A stretch of 64,000 nucleotides of DNA from Desulforamulus profundi (GCF_002607855.1 NZ_AWQQ01000017.1:1-64000), one strand, 5' to 3'. Positions 1-10,528 are shown, numbered from the stretch's first letter. Notes: a model not told the origin generated them from the letters alone. A program made the numbers and translations.

Positions 1-12
1 TCAGCTCAGCCA

Positions 13-3000
13 GTTTCAATTCCTCATAGGTAGGCTAAAAACCTTTTTTGCCATTTCTTCCTACCCCTCAATATCCAAGTTTCAATTCCTCATAGGTAGG
101 CTAAAAACTAGAATGCCAATATTCAGTCATCAGATACTAGGGGGTTTCAATTCCTCATAGGTAGGCTAAAAACGCGGGAAACAATGATGGGACACTTGGC
201 ACTATGGGGGTTTCAATTCCTCATAGGTAGGCTAAAAACTTCTGCCACGTCTCCCAACCGCCTCACCTCCGCAGAAGTTTCAATTCCTCATAGGTAGGCT
301 AAAAACGTGGAGCATACCGCTATATCTTTCGTAGTGCATACGGGTTTCAATTCCTCATAGGTAGGCTAAAAACGAAACAGGTTGAGTACATTATGAACCT
401 GTACCCGGAGTTTCAATTCCTCATAGGTAGGCTAAAAACTAACCCAAACTCTACCATCCATTGGGCCAAATTCTGGGTTTCAATTCCTCATAGGTAGGCT
501 AAAAACTTAATACCCCATTTAGTTAATGCACTTACGGCATCGATGTTTCAATTCCTCATAGGTAGGCTAAAAACGTTATAGCAACAAAATATATGTTATT
601 TCCACTAACGTTTCAATTCCTCATAGGTAGGCTAAAAACTTTTTGACCGGTTCAACAGTTCTTTGGCATAAAGGAGTTTCAATTCCTCATAGGTAGGCTA
701 AAAACTGTGTTTGTTGCAGGGTCATATTCTTCGTTTGTAGCGTTTCAATTCCTCATAGGTAGGCTAAAAACGCCGCCGTATCGTCAGTTGCTGATCCTCC
801 AGTACGGGTTTCAATTCCTCATAGGTAGGCTAAAAACTTGGTGTAGAATCGTTTCCCTGGTGGCAGTGGATATTGTTTCAATTCCTCATAGGTAGGCTAA
901 AAACAGGCTGGAGGGCATTGCGGGAGTATCTGACACCGTAGTTTCAATTCCTCATAGGTAGGCTAAAAACCGGAGACGCATATATTCATCCCAGCGAAAC
1001 TGTCTGAGTTTCAATTCCTCATAGGTAGGCTAAAAACGTAGAAAATATGATGCACGAAGCAAAATGCGGCAACTGGTTTCAATTCCTCATAGGTAGGCTA
1101 AAAACGAGGCCGCCTATCACCAAGGAGGAAAGGCTTATATTGAGGTTTCAATTCCTCATAGGTAGGCTAAAAACGTAACTTCCGTGACGTATTTAAGGGC
1201 GGTTATGAAGTTTCAATTCCTCATAGGTAGGCTAAAAACATTATGTCGTTTAAGAAGTGTTTAATAGAGTTATTGGTTTCAATTCCTCATAGGTAGGCTA
1301 AAAACAATGAAGTTACAGCGGCTATACTTGATACGTTTGAGTTTCAATTCCTCATAGGTAGGCTAAAAACCAGGTTGCCGGTTGAACCGCCGGCTTCCAT
1401 GAATAGTGTTTCAATTCCTCATAGGTAGGCTAAAAACGCAAAAATTCTTCGCCTGGTGCAAATCCCAGGCCATGTTTCAATTCCTCATAGGTAGGCTAAA
1501 AACTCCATCATGGAGGATATTCACGATATCAATGAGGCCATGTTTCAATTCCTCATAGGTAGGCTAAAAACTACAATATCGAACCCGCATCCAAAAGACA
1601 TCATTCCGAAGTTTCAATTCCTCATAGGTAGGCTAAAAACCAATCACCCTGGCCGCCGGCGGCTGTGGCTTTCCACCGTGTTTCAATTCCTCATAGGTAG
1701 GCTAAAAACTTTCTGGCTAGCCCCGCTATTGGCAATGTCGGTTGCAGTTTCAATTCCTCATAGGTAGGCTAAAAACGCAGAAAATTGCCGAGGCCATCAA
1801 AGAAAAGGAGGAGTTTCAATTCCTCATAGGTAGGCTAAAAACTACAGAATACTCACCGTGCGAGCACCTTCCAACGGGTTTCAATTCCTCATAGGTAGGC
1901 TAAAAACGCAGCAGAGTTAGAGCAGACTTACCTTGGTGATCTCAAGTTTCAATTCCTCATAGGTAGGCTAAAAACTGCCTCTGTTGATGCCGCACAATCA
2001 GCGAGAAGGTGTTTCAATTCCTCATAGGTAGGCTAAAAACTCATCTTTGTACGTCGTTTCAATGACGGTGTATTTATTGTTTCAATTCCTCATAGGTAGG
2101 CTAAAAACGAAGCCATCGATGAAAAGGAGGAAAAGTAAATGTTGTTTCAATTCCTCATAGGTAGGCTAAAAACGAGGTGGGGAATATTGGGGGAAAGTGA
2201 CGTAGCAGGTTTCAATTCCTCATAGGTAGCTAAAAACGAACACCTACTTTCTCGCCTGCTATAGATACTGTTGGGTTTCAATTCCTCATAGGTAGGCTAA
2301 AAACTTTTGCCGTGTTGCTCTATTTGGCCCTTAATGAGAACACGTTTCAATTCCTCATAGGTAGGCTAAAAACTGAAGTCAAGGGCCTCATTGAAGCGGC
2401 ATTGCGAACATTGTTTCAATTCCTCATAGGTAGGCTAAAAACGCTATTATAACTGGTGACAGTGACTTTTTGCCAGCAAGTTTCAATTCCTCATAGGTAG
2501 CTAAAAACGCACCGAAGCCATTTACGCCAACATTGCTTCCAAGTAGTTTCAATTCCTCATAGGTAGGCTAAAAACAGATAATAGGTAGTATTAATTGCCG
2601 GGGCGGTGATGGTTTCAATTCCTCATAGGTAGGCTAAAAACCGCATACATGATTAATTTTGAAGCCAAAGGGAAATGTTTCAATTCCTCATAGGTAGGCT
2701 AAAAACGCCGAGTTGACCACGCTCACGGCCCTGGACCGGCGGGGTTTCAATTCCTCATAGGTAGGCTAAAAACTAAATGACCTTGACTTCAAAGTACTAG
2801 CAGCAGTCGGTTTCAATTCCTCATAGGTAGGCTAAAAACGTTCGAACTATCTGGTGACCAAAGATGGGCGAATTTTAGTTTCAATTCCTCATAGGTAGGC
2901 TAAAAACCGAGTGGCTGGCGGCCAGGGCCGCTGAACACGGCAGTTTCAATTCCTCATAGGTAGGCTAAAAACAGAGAATCATGGTAGATCACTTTATCAC

Positions 3001-4562
3001 CTCCTCAGTTTCAATTCCTCATAGGTAGGCTAAAAACGCGCGACGCAGTCCTTTTTGAATTTTTATCAGCCAGTTTCAATTCCTCATAGGTAGGCTAAAA
3101 ACTGACCTGCAGTATGACATTGAGGGATACGCAAATATGTTTCAATTCCTCATAGGTAGGCTAAAAACGGGCGATTATTTCACGTGAAAAACTTCTCCAG
3201 AAAAAAGTTTCAATTCCTCATAGGTAGGCTAAAAACGAAACATTAATGTTAACCGCTGTGGCTGCCACCACTGGTTTCAATTCCTCATAGGTAGGCTAAA
3301 AACGTTTTGCGTACATACTACTATCATTGCTTGCCATATGTTTCAATTCCTCATAGGTAGGCTAAAAACTGGTCACCTGTGCCTGTAGTGTCTTTGACTA
3401 TAACGGTTTCAATTCCTCATAGGTAGGCTAAAAACTAATCTCCAACCGCAATGCCACTGGAACTTGCAACAGGTTTCAATTCCTCATAGGTAGGCTAAAA
3501 ACGCATATCAAAAATATGAAAAATTGTTTGATCAGATTGTTTCAATTCCTCATAGGTAGGCTAAAAACTGTGTGAGTATAAGTTCCAGATGCTACCTGAA
3601 TAGGTTTCAATTCCTCATAGGTAGGCTAAAAACTATTAATGAGGGAATAGTTGTTGGTAGATTACCTAGGTTTCAATTCCTCATAGGTAGGCTAAAAACA
3701 TTTTTTTGTTGTTATCTTTCAGGTTCTAAGTATTTGTTTCAATTCCTCATAGGTAGGCTAAAAACTGGACCTGATTTATCCGGAATATGGAACGCTATCA
3801 AAAAGTTTCAATTCCTCATAGGTAGGCTAAAAACATTTTAAGTCAACTACGCCATTTGAGGCGTAGCTAAAAGTTTCAATTCCTCATAGGTAGGCTAAAA
3901 ACGTGGTAACCTGCCAGAGCAATGCAGCGGTACCAGGGAGTTTCAATTCCTCATAGGTAGGCTAAAAACGTACTGCCTCAACAAGTTCTTTTACTCGCCA
4001 ATCGAGGTTTCAATTCCTCATAGGTAGGCTAAAAACTTTGTGATGTCGACGGAGGAAAAAGTCTCAATATCGGTTTCAATTCCTCATAGGTAGGCTAAAA
4101 ACAAAACCGGAAGATTGAAGCCCTGAAACTGATCTATGGGTTTCAATTCCTCATAGGTAGGCTAAAAACTCTGCCTGCGTCAACTAGCTGGGTGGCGGCT
4201 ACCGGTTTCAATTCCTCATAGGTAGGCTAAAAACTCAAGCAGGCTGTTGAGGTGCTGAAAAGAAAGGGTGTTTCAATTCCTCATAGGTAGGCTAAAAACC
4301 TACACAGCTATGTGTGAGTTTGCCGTCGCCGATGAAGTTTCAATTCCTCATAGGTAGGCTAAAAACGCTAAAGAATGCGTAATAAAGGCAGGTGATTAAA
4401 AAGTTTCAATTCCTCATAGGTAGGCTAAAAACGCGGAAATCACTTCGGGGAAGTCAGGACGTTTCTCTGTTTCAATTCCTCATAGGTAGGCTAAAAACTT
4501 AAGCCAAAGTATGACCAAGTTATCCCGAAAAAGTTTCAATTCCTCATAGGTAGGCTAAAAAC
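13..4562 (-). CRISPR. CRISPR array, 69 repeats / 68 spacers
   Basis: Counting by eye gives 69 copies of a 30-nt repeat. On the + strand it starts GTTTCAATTCCTC and ends GGCTAAAAAC. Repeats start at 13, 79, 144 and so on to 4533, with spacers of 34-39 nt. All repeats are identical except those at 2209 and 2480, which are 29 nt and lack one G. Read on the minus strand the repeat ends in ATTGAAAC, the usual 5' crRNA handle of I-B/III systems, so transcription is inferred to run leftward from the leader at 4563-4731, with the newest spacers at the right. The 12 bases before the first repeat look like part of a spacer, so the array continues off the left edge. It lies directly downstream of cas2. 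Confidence 0.99.
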
Positions 4563-4731
4563 CCGTCAGAGTGCCCAAAAAATAAGGTTTTCATTTACAG
4601 GCCTAACCGGGTATTTGGTGTTAGCAATATTGAAAATCCATATGCCGCAAGGATTTTTTGTTTTCAGGTTGTCGTCGATCCCCGGGAACTTTTACGCTAC
4701 CGGAGATCGACGACAACCACTCGTCATTTTT
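4563..4731 (-). promoter_or_regulatory. CRISPR leader with perfect 14-bp inverted repeat
   Basis: This is the non-coding stretch between the cas2 stop and the first (leader-proximal) repeat. It is AT-rich beside the repeat and holds a perfect 14-bp dyad, GGTTGTCGTCGATC at 4667-4680 and its complement at 4705-4718, separated by 24 bases. Its position makes it the leader, holding the array promoter and the integration signals. The dyad could be an operon-end hairpin of the cas transcript, or a protein-binding site for spacer integration. No clear -35/-10 pair was identified. Confidence 0.75.
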
Positions 4732-4995
4732 TTAAATTATATTTTCATACCCGCCTTTTTTCAACCCTATTATTTCCCTGGACGAATATTTTGTTGTACG
4801 CAGGTAGTAAAATATCACCGAGTCCTCATCTTGCCGGATTATCCGTTCAAGCTCCATTTTCAATTTTTTTAAGTTAGCCTCTGAAATCTCACCCTCAAGA
4901 ACCGAGTTCTGAACCCAGTTAAGGTACTGGCGGCATTTTTTCAGGACCTTTGCCACTCTTTTCTGATTGACATCATATACCAGGATTACAAACAG
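4732..4995 (-). CDS. cas2: CRISPR-associated endoribonuclease/integrase subunit Cas2
   Basis: Cas2 forms the Cas1-Cas2 spacer integrase. Counted from the position-1 Leu, the sequence starts LFVILVYDVNQKRV, giving the conserved beta-strand and Asp8, and continues with CRQYLNWVQNSV and GEIS, giving 87 aa, the normal family length. In this frame a TAA stop at 4996-4998 immediately precedes a CTG codon at 4993-4995, so translation must start at CTG or at a GTG (4954-4956) that would delete the first strand and the Asp. A good AGGTGGTGAG ribosome site lies 7-9 nt upstream of the CTG, so the CTG start is preferred. It is the last gene of the cas run, 89 bp after cas1. Confidence 0.93.
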   Translation of the reverse strand: MFVILVYDVNQKRVAKVLKKCRQYLNWVQNSVLEGEISEANLKKLKMELERIIRQDEDSVIFYYLRTTKYSSREIIGLKKGGYENII

Positions 4996-5080
4996 TTAAG
5001 GCTCACCACCTTCTAGTTCTTTCCATTTTTCTTAACGTGCCCTATGTCTAGTTTTTAGAATAGGTTTACTTCAGTTGCTG

Positions 5081-6073
5081 TCACCACCGGGCAACAAAGG
5101 GAGTGTAAAGTTTTTCCCCCATCAGGTGCTTTTCCAGCTTATAGAGTTCCAGGCGGATTAGACGGCGATATGATACCGGGCGGCCAATTTCCCGGTGATT
5201 AATGGTTGTTTTCAGTTTGTTATCCAATTCCTCTGCAAAACACTTTTTCGCCTTATCTTTAAGCACGATGCCCTCGGTGCCACGGTCAAAATCACTCTTT
5301 GTAACCATCTTCTTACCTAACAATGAGAATATAAGACGATCAATGATGATGGGCTTAAAAATCTCTGATATATCAAGGTTTAAGGTAAACCGCCGGAAAT
5401 TGGTGGCATGCAGAAAACCTATCCGGGGGTCCAGGTGTGTTTTGTAAATCTCACTCAAACAGATAGAATACATTATAGAGTTGCCAAAGCTGATCAGTGT
5501 ATTTAAATAATTTTTGGGAGGACGTCTGGTACGTTCCTGAAAAATAAAATCGGGGTCGCCAATGATGGCATCAAAGGCACGGTAGTAATGGTCGCGTATA
5601 TTTCCCTCTATGGCCATTAATGCAGAGGTGTCCCCGCAGTCATCCACCGTGGGAAGAAGTTTTTCCACTGCATTAAGTGGTTCCCCCACGTCTTTCTCCC
5701 GTCCATGATAGTATTTTAGGACCTGGCGAATGTTTTTGCCTGCCCCGTGGACAAACTCCCTGGCAATAGCCAAACGCCGTTGTTTGTCCAGGTAATGTTC
5801 CGACTGTCGCAGTATCATGTATCCGGAGTTTAAATGTTCCCTGGGGTAGAAAGTGCCCATATAATAACCGTAATGACTAAAGTAGTGGAGAATAATTTCT
5901 TTCTGCGAGAGGAACTCCAGAAACTTTTTATTAATTTGCACTTCCCCGAATACCATGATCTCTCCGGTATCTTCAACGGGAATAAACCGCCGCCCGCTTT
6001 CCGATTCAAAATACAGGGTATTGTCTTTTCTATGCAGTTCACCATTGGAGAAAATATATAAGGTCTTTTTCAA
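5081..6073 (-). CDS. cas1: CRISPR-associated endonuclease/integrase Cas1
   Basis: Metal-dependent integrase that inserts new spacers at the leader end. The 330-aa length is typical of type I-B. The N-terminal beta domain (about residues 1-90) is followed by the helical catalytic domain, with the expected Glu in MAIEGNIRDHYY, His in GFLHATNFRR and acidic residues in LDISEIFKP. The start is taken as TTG at 6073, giving LKKTLYIFSNG as the true N-terminus, because AAGGGGGA lies just upstream; an upstream in-frame ATG at 6121 would overlap cas4 by 31 bp. It lies between cas4 and cas2, forming one adaptation module for the island. Confidence 0.97.
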   Translation of the reverse strand: MKKTLYIFSNGELHRKDNTLYFESESGRRFIPVEDTGEIMVFGEVQINKKFLEFLSQKEIILHYFSHYGYYMGTFYPREHLNSGYMILRQSEHYLDKQRRLAIAREFVHGAGKNIRQVLKYYHGREKDVGEPLNAVEKLLPTVDDCGDTSALMAIEGNIRDHYYRAFDAIIGDPDFIFQERTRRPPKNYLNTLISFGNSIMYSICLSEIYKTHLDPRIGFLHATNFRRFTLNLDISEIFKPIIIDRLIFSLLGKKMVTKSDFDRGTEGIVLKDKAKKCFAEELDNKLKTTINHREIGRPVSYRRLIRLELYKLEKHLMGEKLYTPFVARW

Positions 6074-6090
6074 AGGAATCCCCCTTACAC

Positions 6091-6597
6091 CTATGACCAG
6101 CAGAACTCGGCATAAGCGCATTTTTTACAAAATTGTATCTTCCGGGGCTGCGGCGGTTTCTCCATATAAACGATGTGCAGAATCTCCCGCCGCACTTTAT
6201 CCAGTTCCTGCTCCGTCCGTTCGTCCAAAATGACTTCTTCCCGGACTTTCTCCTTGGGGAACCTTAGTTCGCCGCGCGCCATAATGCCCCTTTCTTTCAA
6301 TTCACTTAAATAAAAGGCCAGTTGCATCCGGGCGATTTCTTTATATTTGGAGCTTTTCTTAACTTCGCCTATTACCATTTTACCGTTTTCAGTATGAAAA
6401 ACATCTATTTTGCTGTTGCCTACACTGATCTCCTTTTTCTCCCGCTGATAAGTATTTTCACCGATAAACCGTCCCAGAACCACATTATCGTCATCCTGGT
6501 CGGGGTTGATCTGATGGCTGATGAGCCATACCTCGCGCGGGCATATATAGTAGTACCATACCAGCGTACCGCTTACGCCTAGGTCTCTTTCTGACAC
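6091..6597 (-). CDS. cas4: CRISPR-associated RecB-like nuclease Cas4
   Basis: Cas4 trims prespacers and helps select PAM-compatible spacers with Cas1-Cas2. The 168-aa protein opens with VSGTLVWYYYICPREVW, typical of Cas4. It has the nuclease core GKMVIGEVKKS (PD-(D/E)XK family, Glu-Val-Lys) and a C-terminal CKKCAYAEFC cluster which, with the N-terminal Cys, would hold an Fe-S cluster. The start is GTG at 6597, with GGGGAG about 10 nt upstream. It lies between cas3 and cas1, with 17 bp to the cas1 start. No defects seen. Confidence 0.95.
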   Translation of the reverse strand: MSERDLGVSGTLVWYYYICPREVWLISHQINPDQDDDNVVLGRFIGENTYQREKKEISVGNSKIDVFHTENGKMVIGEVKKSSKYKEIARMQLAFYLSELKERGIMARGELRFPKEKVREEVILDERTEQELDKVRREILHIVYMEKPPQPRKIQFCKKCAYAEFCWS

Positions 6598-6715
6598 GGT
6601 ACATCAACTCCCCATACCATAATCCGATAACAACAAAGGGACAACCAAACGGATAAATTCATGGATATTATCAACCATCTTTAATTCTTCTGCCCGTTCT
6701 TTAAACAAGTCGCCT

Positions 6716-8948
6716 TCAATCATCAATTATTACCGCACCTGATACGGCGTCATCAGGCGGAACAAATCCCAATACTGCGTCATATAAACCGGTATTCATC
6801 CCGTCCCGTGTCATAAGATACGCATGACCACCAAATACTTCACCAAACGGTTCCAGAGTATCCTGGGTAGCAATCTCCGTCATTGCACTCCTGCACGCTC
6901 GAATATATTTTTCGGGAATACTGATCATATATTGTTGAAGCTCCCGGAACAGTTGCTTTTGTTCATGGCGTTCCTCTAGAGACCATTGTCTGTTCTGTAA
7001 CTGTTCCAATATCTTCCGTACTTCCCCGCTCTGTTCGATAATTACATCTGCTTCTCTGTATTTTTGTTTGTCAATCAACGGAGGAACTTCATTCCATTTT
7101 CCCGAGGACAAGTTCTTATAAATCGGCACGGAACGTAAAGCATCAAGGATCTTAGTATAATATGTGTCAATAAGGCGAACAACTTCATTTTCTCCGAATT
7201 CACGATCGCGGGGCAATGTTTCACTTGTGGCAAATAAAAGAATATCGTCATAGACCGCTTTAGCAATGGTTCTGCTCCTGTTCATTAACTCCGCAACCAT
7301 CACTTTCCCTGGCTGCAGGCATTTCAAATGCCGGTTGCAACGCCCCGCCACTTGCACAATACTGTCTAAAGGACCCATATCCCGGAAAACCCAGTCAAAA
7401 TCAAGATCAACGCCTGCTTCAACAACCTGTGTTGAAATCAAATATCTCTGGATATTTTGTTCTTCCAATTGACGTAATTGGGCAAGGACTTTCTTTCTAT
7501 GCCACGGCGTCATCCACGCACTCAAAAATAACATAGGCGCATCAGTTATAACAGCCTTCAGCGCTTCATAGGCTTTGATCGCCGCCCGTTTCGTATTTAA
7601 TACAACGAGCCCGGAACCTTGTGTTACAGGTAAATTGTCACATAACAAATCACACAGCTCATCAAATTCGTACTTTTTGCTTTTAACCAGATAGCGGTGC
7701 CGTTCAAAGGGTCTTGACAAATCACGGGGAGCTAACTCGGCAGCCGCATTTATATGGGGCTGGGTCGCCGTCATAAATAAAAAGGTAGTTCCCAACTTTT
7801 CGCTCAGATAGTTTAAAGTATCAGATAAGCCTCCCCACAAGTTGGGAGAAATACTTTGCGGTTCGTCCAGTATGACTACGGCGCGGCTCAGTTTATGAAA
7901 ATTCATGGTTTTGTTGGCTTTTGTATTAAATAACGCTTCCCACAGTTGCACCATGGTTGTTACTACTACCGCTCACGCCAATACCGAAATAAACTCAGCA
8001 TTCTCTGCCAAAATGCATCCTTAACATTACCAAAATCATCTTCCTGGCCCCCGGCATAAGCAAGACTATGGTCTTCCTGTACCGCCGCACCGAATACCTT
8101 TTTGGCCACCGCCGCATTCTGCTCGACAACACTGATAAAGGGCAATGCATATATGATCGCCCGGTACTTGAACTTATCTGCCCATGTACGGGCTATCTCC
8201 AATCCCAGCAGCGTTTTTCCCGCTCCGGTGGGTAATGTTAAAGTATATACCCCCGGTTTTTCGATTTTTTCCGCCTGCTTGATGCATATTTGCCTTGTCT
8301 TTTCCCGCCATTGTCCTAATGCTGTTTGGGCTTTAAACGATAACGGCATAAAAGCAGGCACGGCTGCACTAGAAAAATCGCGAATCCCCAGGGCTTCCAT
8401 CCTGTCAGCGGCTATGAGCACGGAATAAAGCAGCCGCAGCTTGAGCCATTCATCAATGCTTACATCCGGCCCGTCAGATAACAGGTTGTCAAGTTCTTTC
8501 CATTTCCCTTTGGTAAGGGGCAGTGGCCACTCCGGCAAGAAACGGCACAGCCTATTATTAATTTTATCTTCCGCGGCCCCGTCCGGCAGCCAGTCTTCTT
8601 CCAGGTCATCCACATCGCGCAGGCATGTATGATGCCTGCGGACGCTTCCGCCGCCCACAGGTCATGGGTTAACAAATAGGTAAACCACGCGGAGGGTTCC
8701 GCATGATTAACACCAGGGCCTTTTTTATCCAGATAGGCCTGGAAATCAGGGTGCGCCTTCCCCAGGTCATGGGTTATTGCTATCTGCTTGAGCAAACTCT
8801 TGTTTACAGGCAATTCGTATGTTTCCGCCAACCGCTCGCTGATGGCAGCCACACCATTCAGATGAGCGGCGAGTTTTTTATGAGGATGGCTCCGCAGATC
8901 ACCATGCAGGAAACCAAGCGACAATATCTTCTCCGCACCGTGTGACAT
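6716..8948 (-). CDS. cas3: CRISPR helicase-nuclease Cas3 (HD-DExD/H), two single-base frameshifts
   Basis: Cas3 unwinds and degrades target DNA after Cascade recognition. The coding sequence lies in three frames. The HD domain begins at ATG 8948 (GGGGGGAG upstream) and includes HLNGV, THDLGKAH and the later RRHH motif. The helicase N-part has Walker A LPTGAGKT (about 8260-8230). The C-part has the DEPQS box (DExH-like) and VVEAGVDLD...QVAGRCNRH. The shifts lie near 8640-8650 and near 7968, both consistent with loss of one base; restoring both gives exactly 745 codons, a normal Cas3 length. The 5' end overlaps cas5 by 51 bp. This is either a broken interference gene or, more likely given the pattern across the window, two sequencing deletions. 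Confidence 0.9.
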
Positions 8949-9609
8949 CCAACTCCCCCCGTTTAATAAGCCGCAATTTTTTAGCCGGGTCTGTCTGATA
9001 AAGGATTGGCAATGTCTCAACCAGGGATCTGTCCTGCGTCAGACGGTAAGGAATCCGTTCCCGGAACGCACCGCCCGAGCTTAATATATCTACTTCCAGA
9101 TTGTTCATATATGGCACCACTGTCGACACATCTGCCTGTTCCAGCACCACCGGCCCCCATGGATAATGCCCGCAGTATTTGATGTCTGCCACTGCGTAAG
9201 CAACACCCAGGTACGGCGTATAAACAAAGGTGCCCCGGGACAAATGTTTTTTTAATTCTTCTTCAACACCGCCATGCACGTAAAAACGATACCGCGGTCG
9301 GCTGATGAACTGGTGCTTAACCTGGATATGCGGGTTTTTCTGCGGTTCTTTTACATTCCAGAAATTAATCGTCTCCGAACGCCATTTCAACGGCGCAAGC
9401 ATTTGTATGGCAATACGAGTCCCCTGTAAATATTGCCAGTATTGGGCGGCAAATCCCCGTTCCTGGCAGCCGTTAACCAGACCGGTAATGGCTGCCAGCA
9501 ACCCGGCCACAGCAGTTGGGGTCGGTAACGGATAGGAAACCGACGAGGTGGTGGTGTACGGTCGGCGGAACATGGCAATGGCTGCGGAAGCCTCAAAGAC
9601 CGTCGCCAT
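8899..9609 (-). CDS. cas5: Type I-B Cascade subunit Cas5
   Basis: Cas5 caps the 5' handle of crRNA in Cascade. The 236-aa protein starts MATVFEASAAIAMFRRPY and has the Cas5-type loop TTSSVSYPLPTPTAVAGLLAAI. ATG 9609 is chosen because GAGGAG lies upstream and the family N-terminus fits; the longer in-frame start at 9687 would intrude on cas7. The gene starts 4 bp after the cas7 stop and overlaps cas3 at its end, as expected in a translationally coupled Cascade operon. Family assignment rests on motif and position. Confidence 0.9.
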   Translation of the reverse strand: MATVFEASAAIAMFRRPYTTTSSVSYPLPTPTAVAGLLAAITGLVNGCQERGFAAQYWQYLQGTRIAIQMLAPLKWRSETINFWNVKEPQKNPHIQVKHQFISRPRYRFYVHGGVEEELKKHLSRGTFVYTPYLGVAYAVADIKYCGHYPWGPVVLEQADVSTVVPYMNNLEVDILSSGGAFRERIPYRLTQDRSLVETLPILYQTDPAKKLRLIKRGELDVTRCGEDIVAWFPAW

Positions 9610-9613
9610 ATTC

Positions 9614-10528
9614 TCACTCCTCTTTTTTGATTTTATCGCCAAGTTCCTGTTGTAGTTCGTCCAGCCCGATAATCTCCAGGTCAGCATCTTTGCGGATATT
9701 TACCAGCGCGATATCATCTTTCACACCTTTAATTCTCTCTACCAAAAGGGAAATATCCAACCGGCAGTCACGTACGCTGCGAATGGCAAATTCTTCGTCC
9801 CTGCTAAAATTGCCCGCTTCTGTGCCTTCTGCTTTGCTTAAGCAAACCTTTTCATCCAGAGAACCAAGGGCCCCCTGGAAACCTTCGCTGTATACGATTT
9901 CCAACAGTAAACGCGGGATATGGCCAACCTTGCTTCGCGTAATAAGGTTTACAGTACCGTCCCATAAAGCAGCTTTTAAATCCCTTAAGTCTGCGTCCGT
10001 TGCTCCTGTTGTTTGGGCGGCATTTTGATTGGCAATACCATAAACTGCTATTAACGCAAAGGGTACGATATATTCATTCCGGAAAGAACGCTGGTCGCTT
10101 TCGTCTTTGGTGGCAAAGGCCGCCGTCCCTTGAATTAATTCCGGTTTCACCCGGTGCAGTGAGCGTCCCCATTTGAATTGGACCGGGCCAACCCATGAAA
10201 AAGACTTTCCTTCTACCGGATAGGTAACACCGAACAGCCGCGTATCAATACAACCGGCGCATATTTTTTTCCCTTCCTTTACCTTTAGCTTTTCCTGCAG
10301 CTCCTCAATTTTCTTTTTAGCAGTTTTGGCTTCGCCGTCCACAAATACGTCTTTTCCGTCTCTGACCCACTGGTCCCGCACAGTCCGTTTGATCCTTACG
10401 TCCGAAACCAGCACTTGCCCCGTTTCCTCATCATACCTGGGGTGATTGGCATTGAGCGGATCACCGTTGGGATTGGCATCCTTTACACTGTAAACAAACA
10501 AATATTCCCGTCTTTGTTTAAAGGTCAT
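9614..10528 (-). CDS. cas7: Type I-B Cascade backbone subunit Cas7 (Csh2-like)
   Basis: Cas7 forms the filament that coats the crRNA spacer. The 304-aa protein carries the family signature YSVKDANPNGDP near the N-terminus, then the DVRIKRTVRD segment, which together are typical of Csh2/Cst2-type Cas7. A Cys pair (CAGC) and a GPVQFKWGRSLH segment follow. The start ATG at 10528 has AGGAGG just upstream. It lies between the small subunit and cas5, in the usual I-B order. Confidence 0.95.
   Translation of the reverse strand: MTFKQRREYLFVYSVKDANPNGDPLNANHPRYDEETGQVLVSDVRIKRTVRDQWVRDGKDVFVDGEAKTAKKKIEELQEKLKVKEGKKICAGCIDTRLFGVTYPVEGKSFSWVGPVQFKWGRSLHRVKPELIQGTAAFATKDESDQRSFRNEYIVPFALIAVYGIANQNAAQTTGATDADLRDLKAALWDGTVNLITRSKVGHIPRLLLEIVYSEGFQGALGSLDEKVCLSKAEGTEAGNFSRDEEFAIRSVRDCRLDISLLVERIKGVKDDIALVNIRKDADLEIIGLDELQQELGDKIKKEE

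Noticed and set aside
2041..2078. Spacer containing GTTTCAAT, the first eight bases of the repeat
   Set aside because: Only eight bases match and the spacer length is normal, so it is not a degenerate extra repeat.
707..3841. Open frames inside the CRISPR array coding for repeated FQFLIGRLKT peptides
   Set aside because: They are translations of the 30-nt repeat; there are no ribosome sites, and the frames exist only because unit lengths happen to be multiples of three.
4615..4872. 85-aa open frame on the + strand across the leader and cas2
   Set aside because: Antisense to cas2 and the leader dyad, no ribosome site, no family features.
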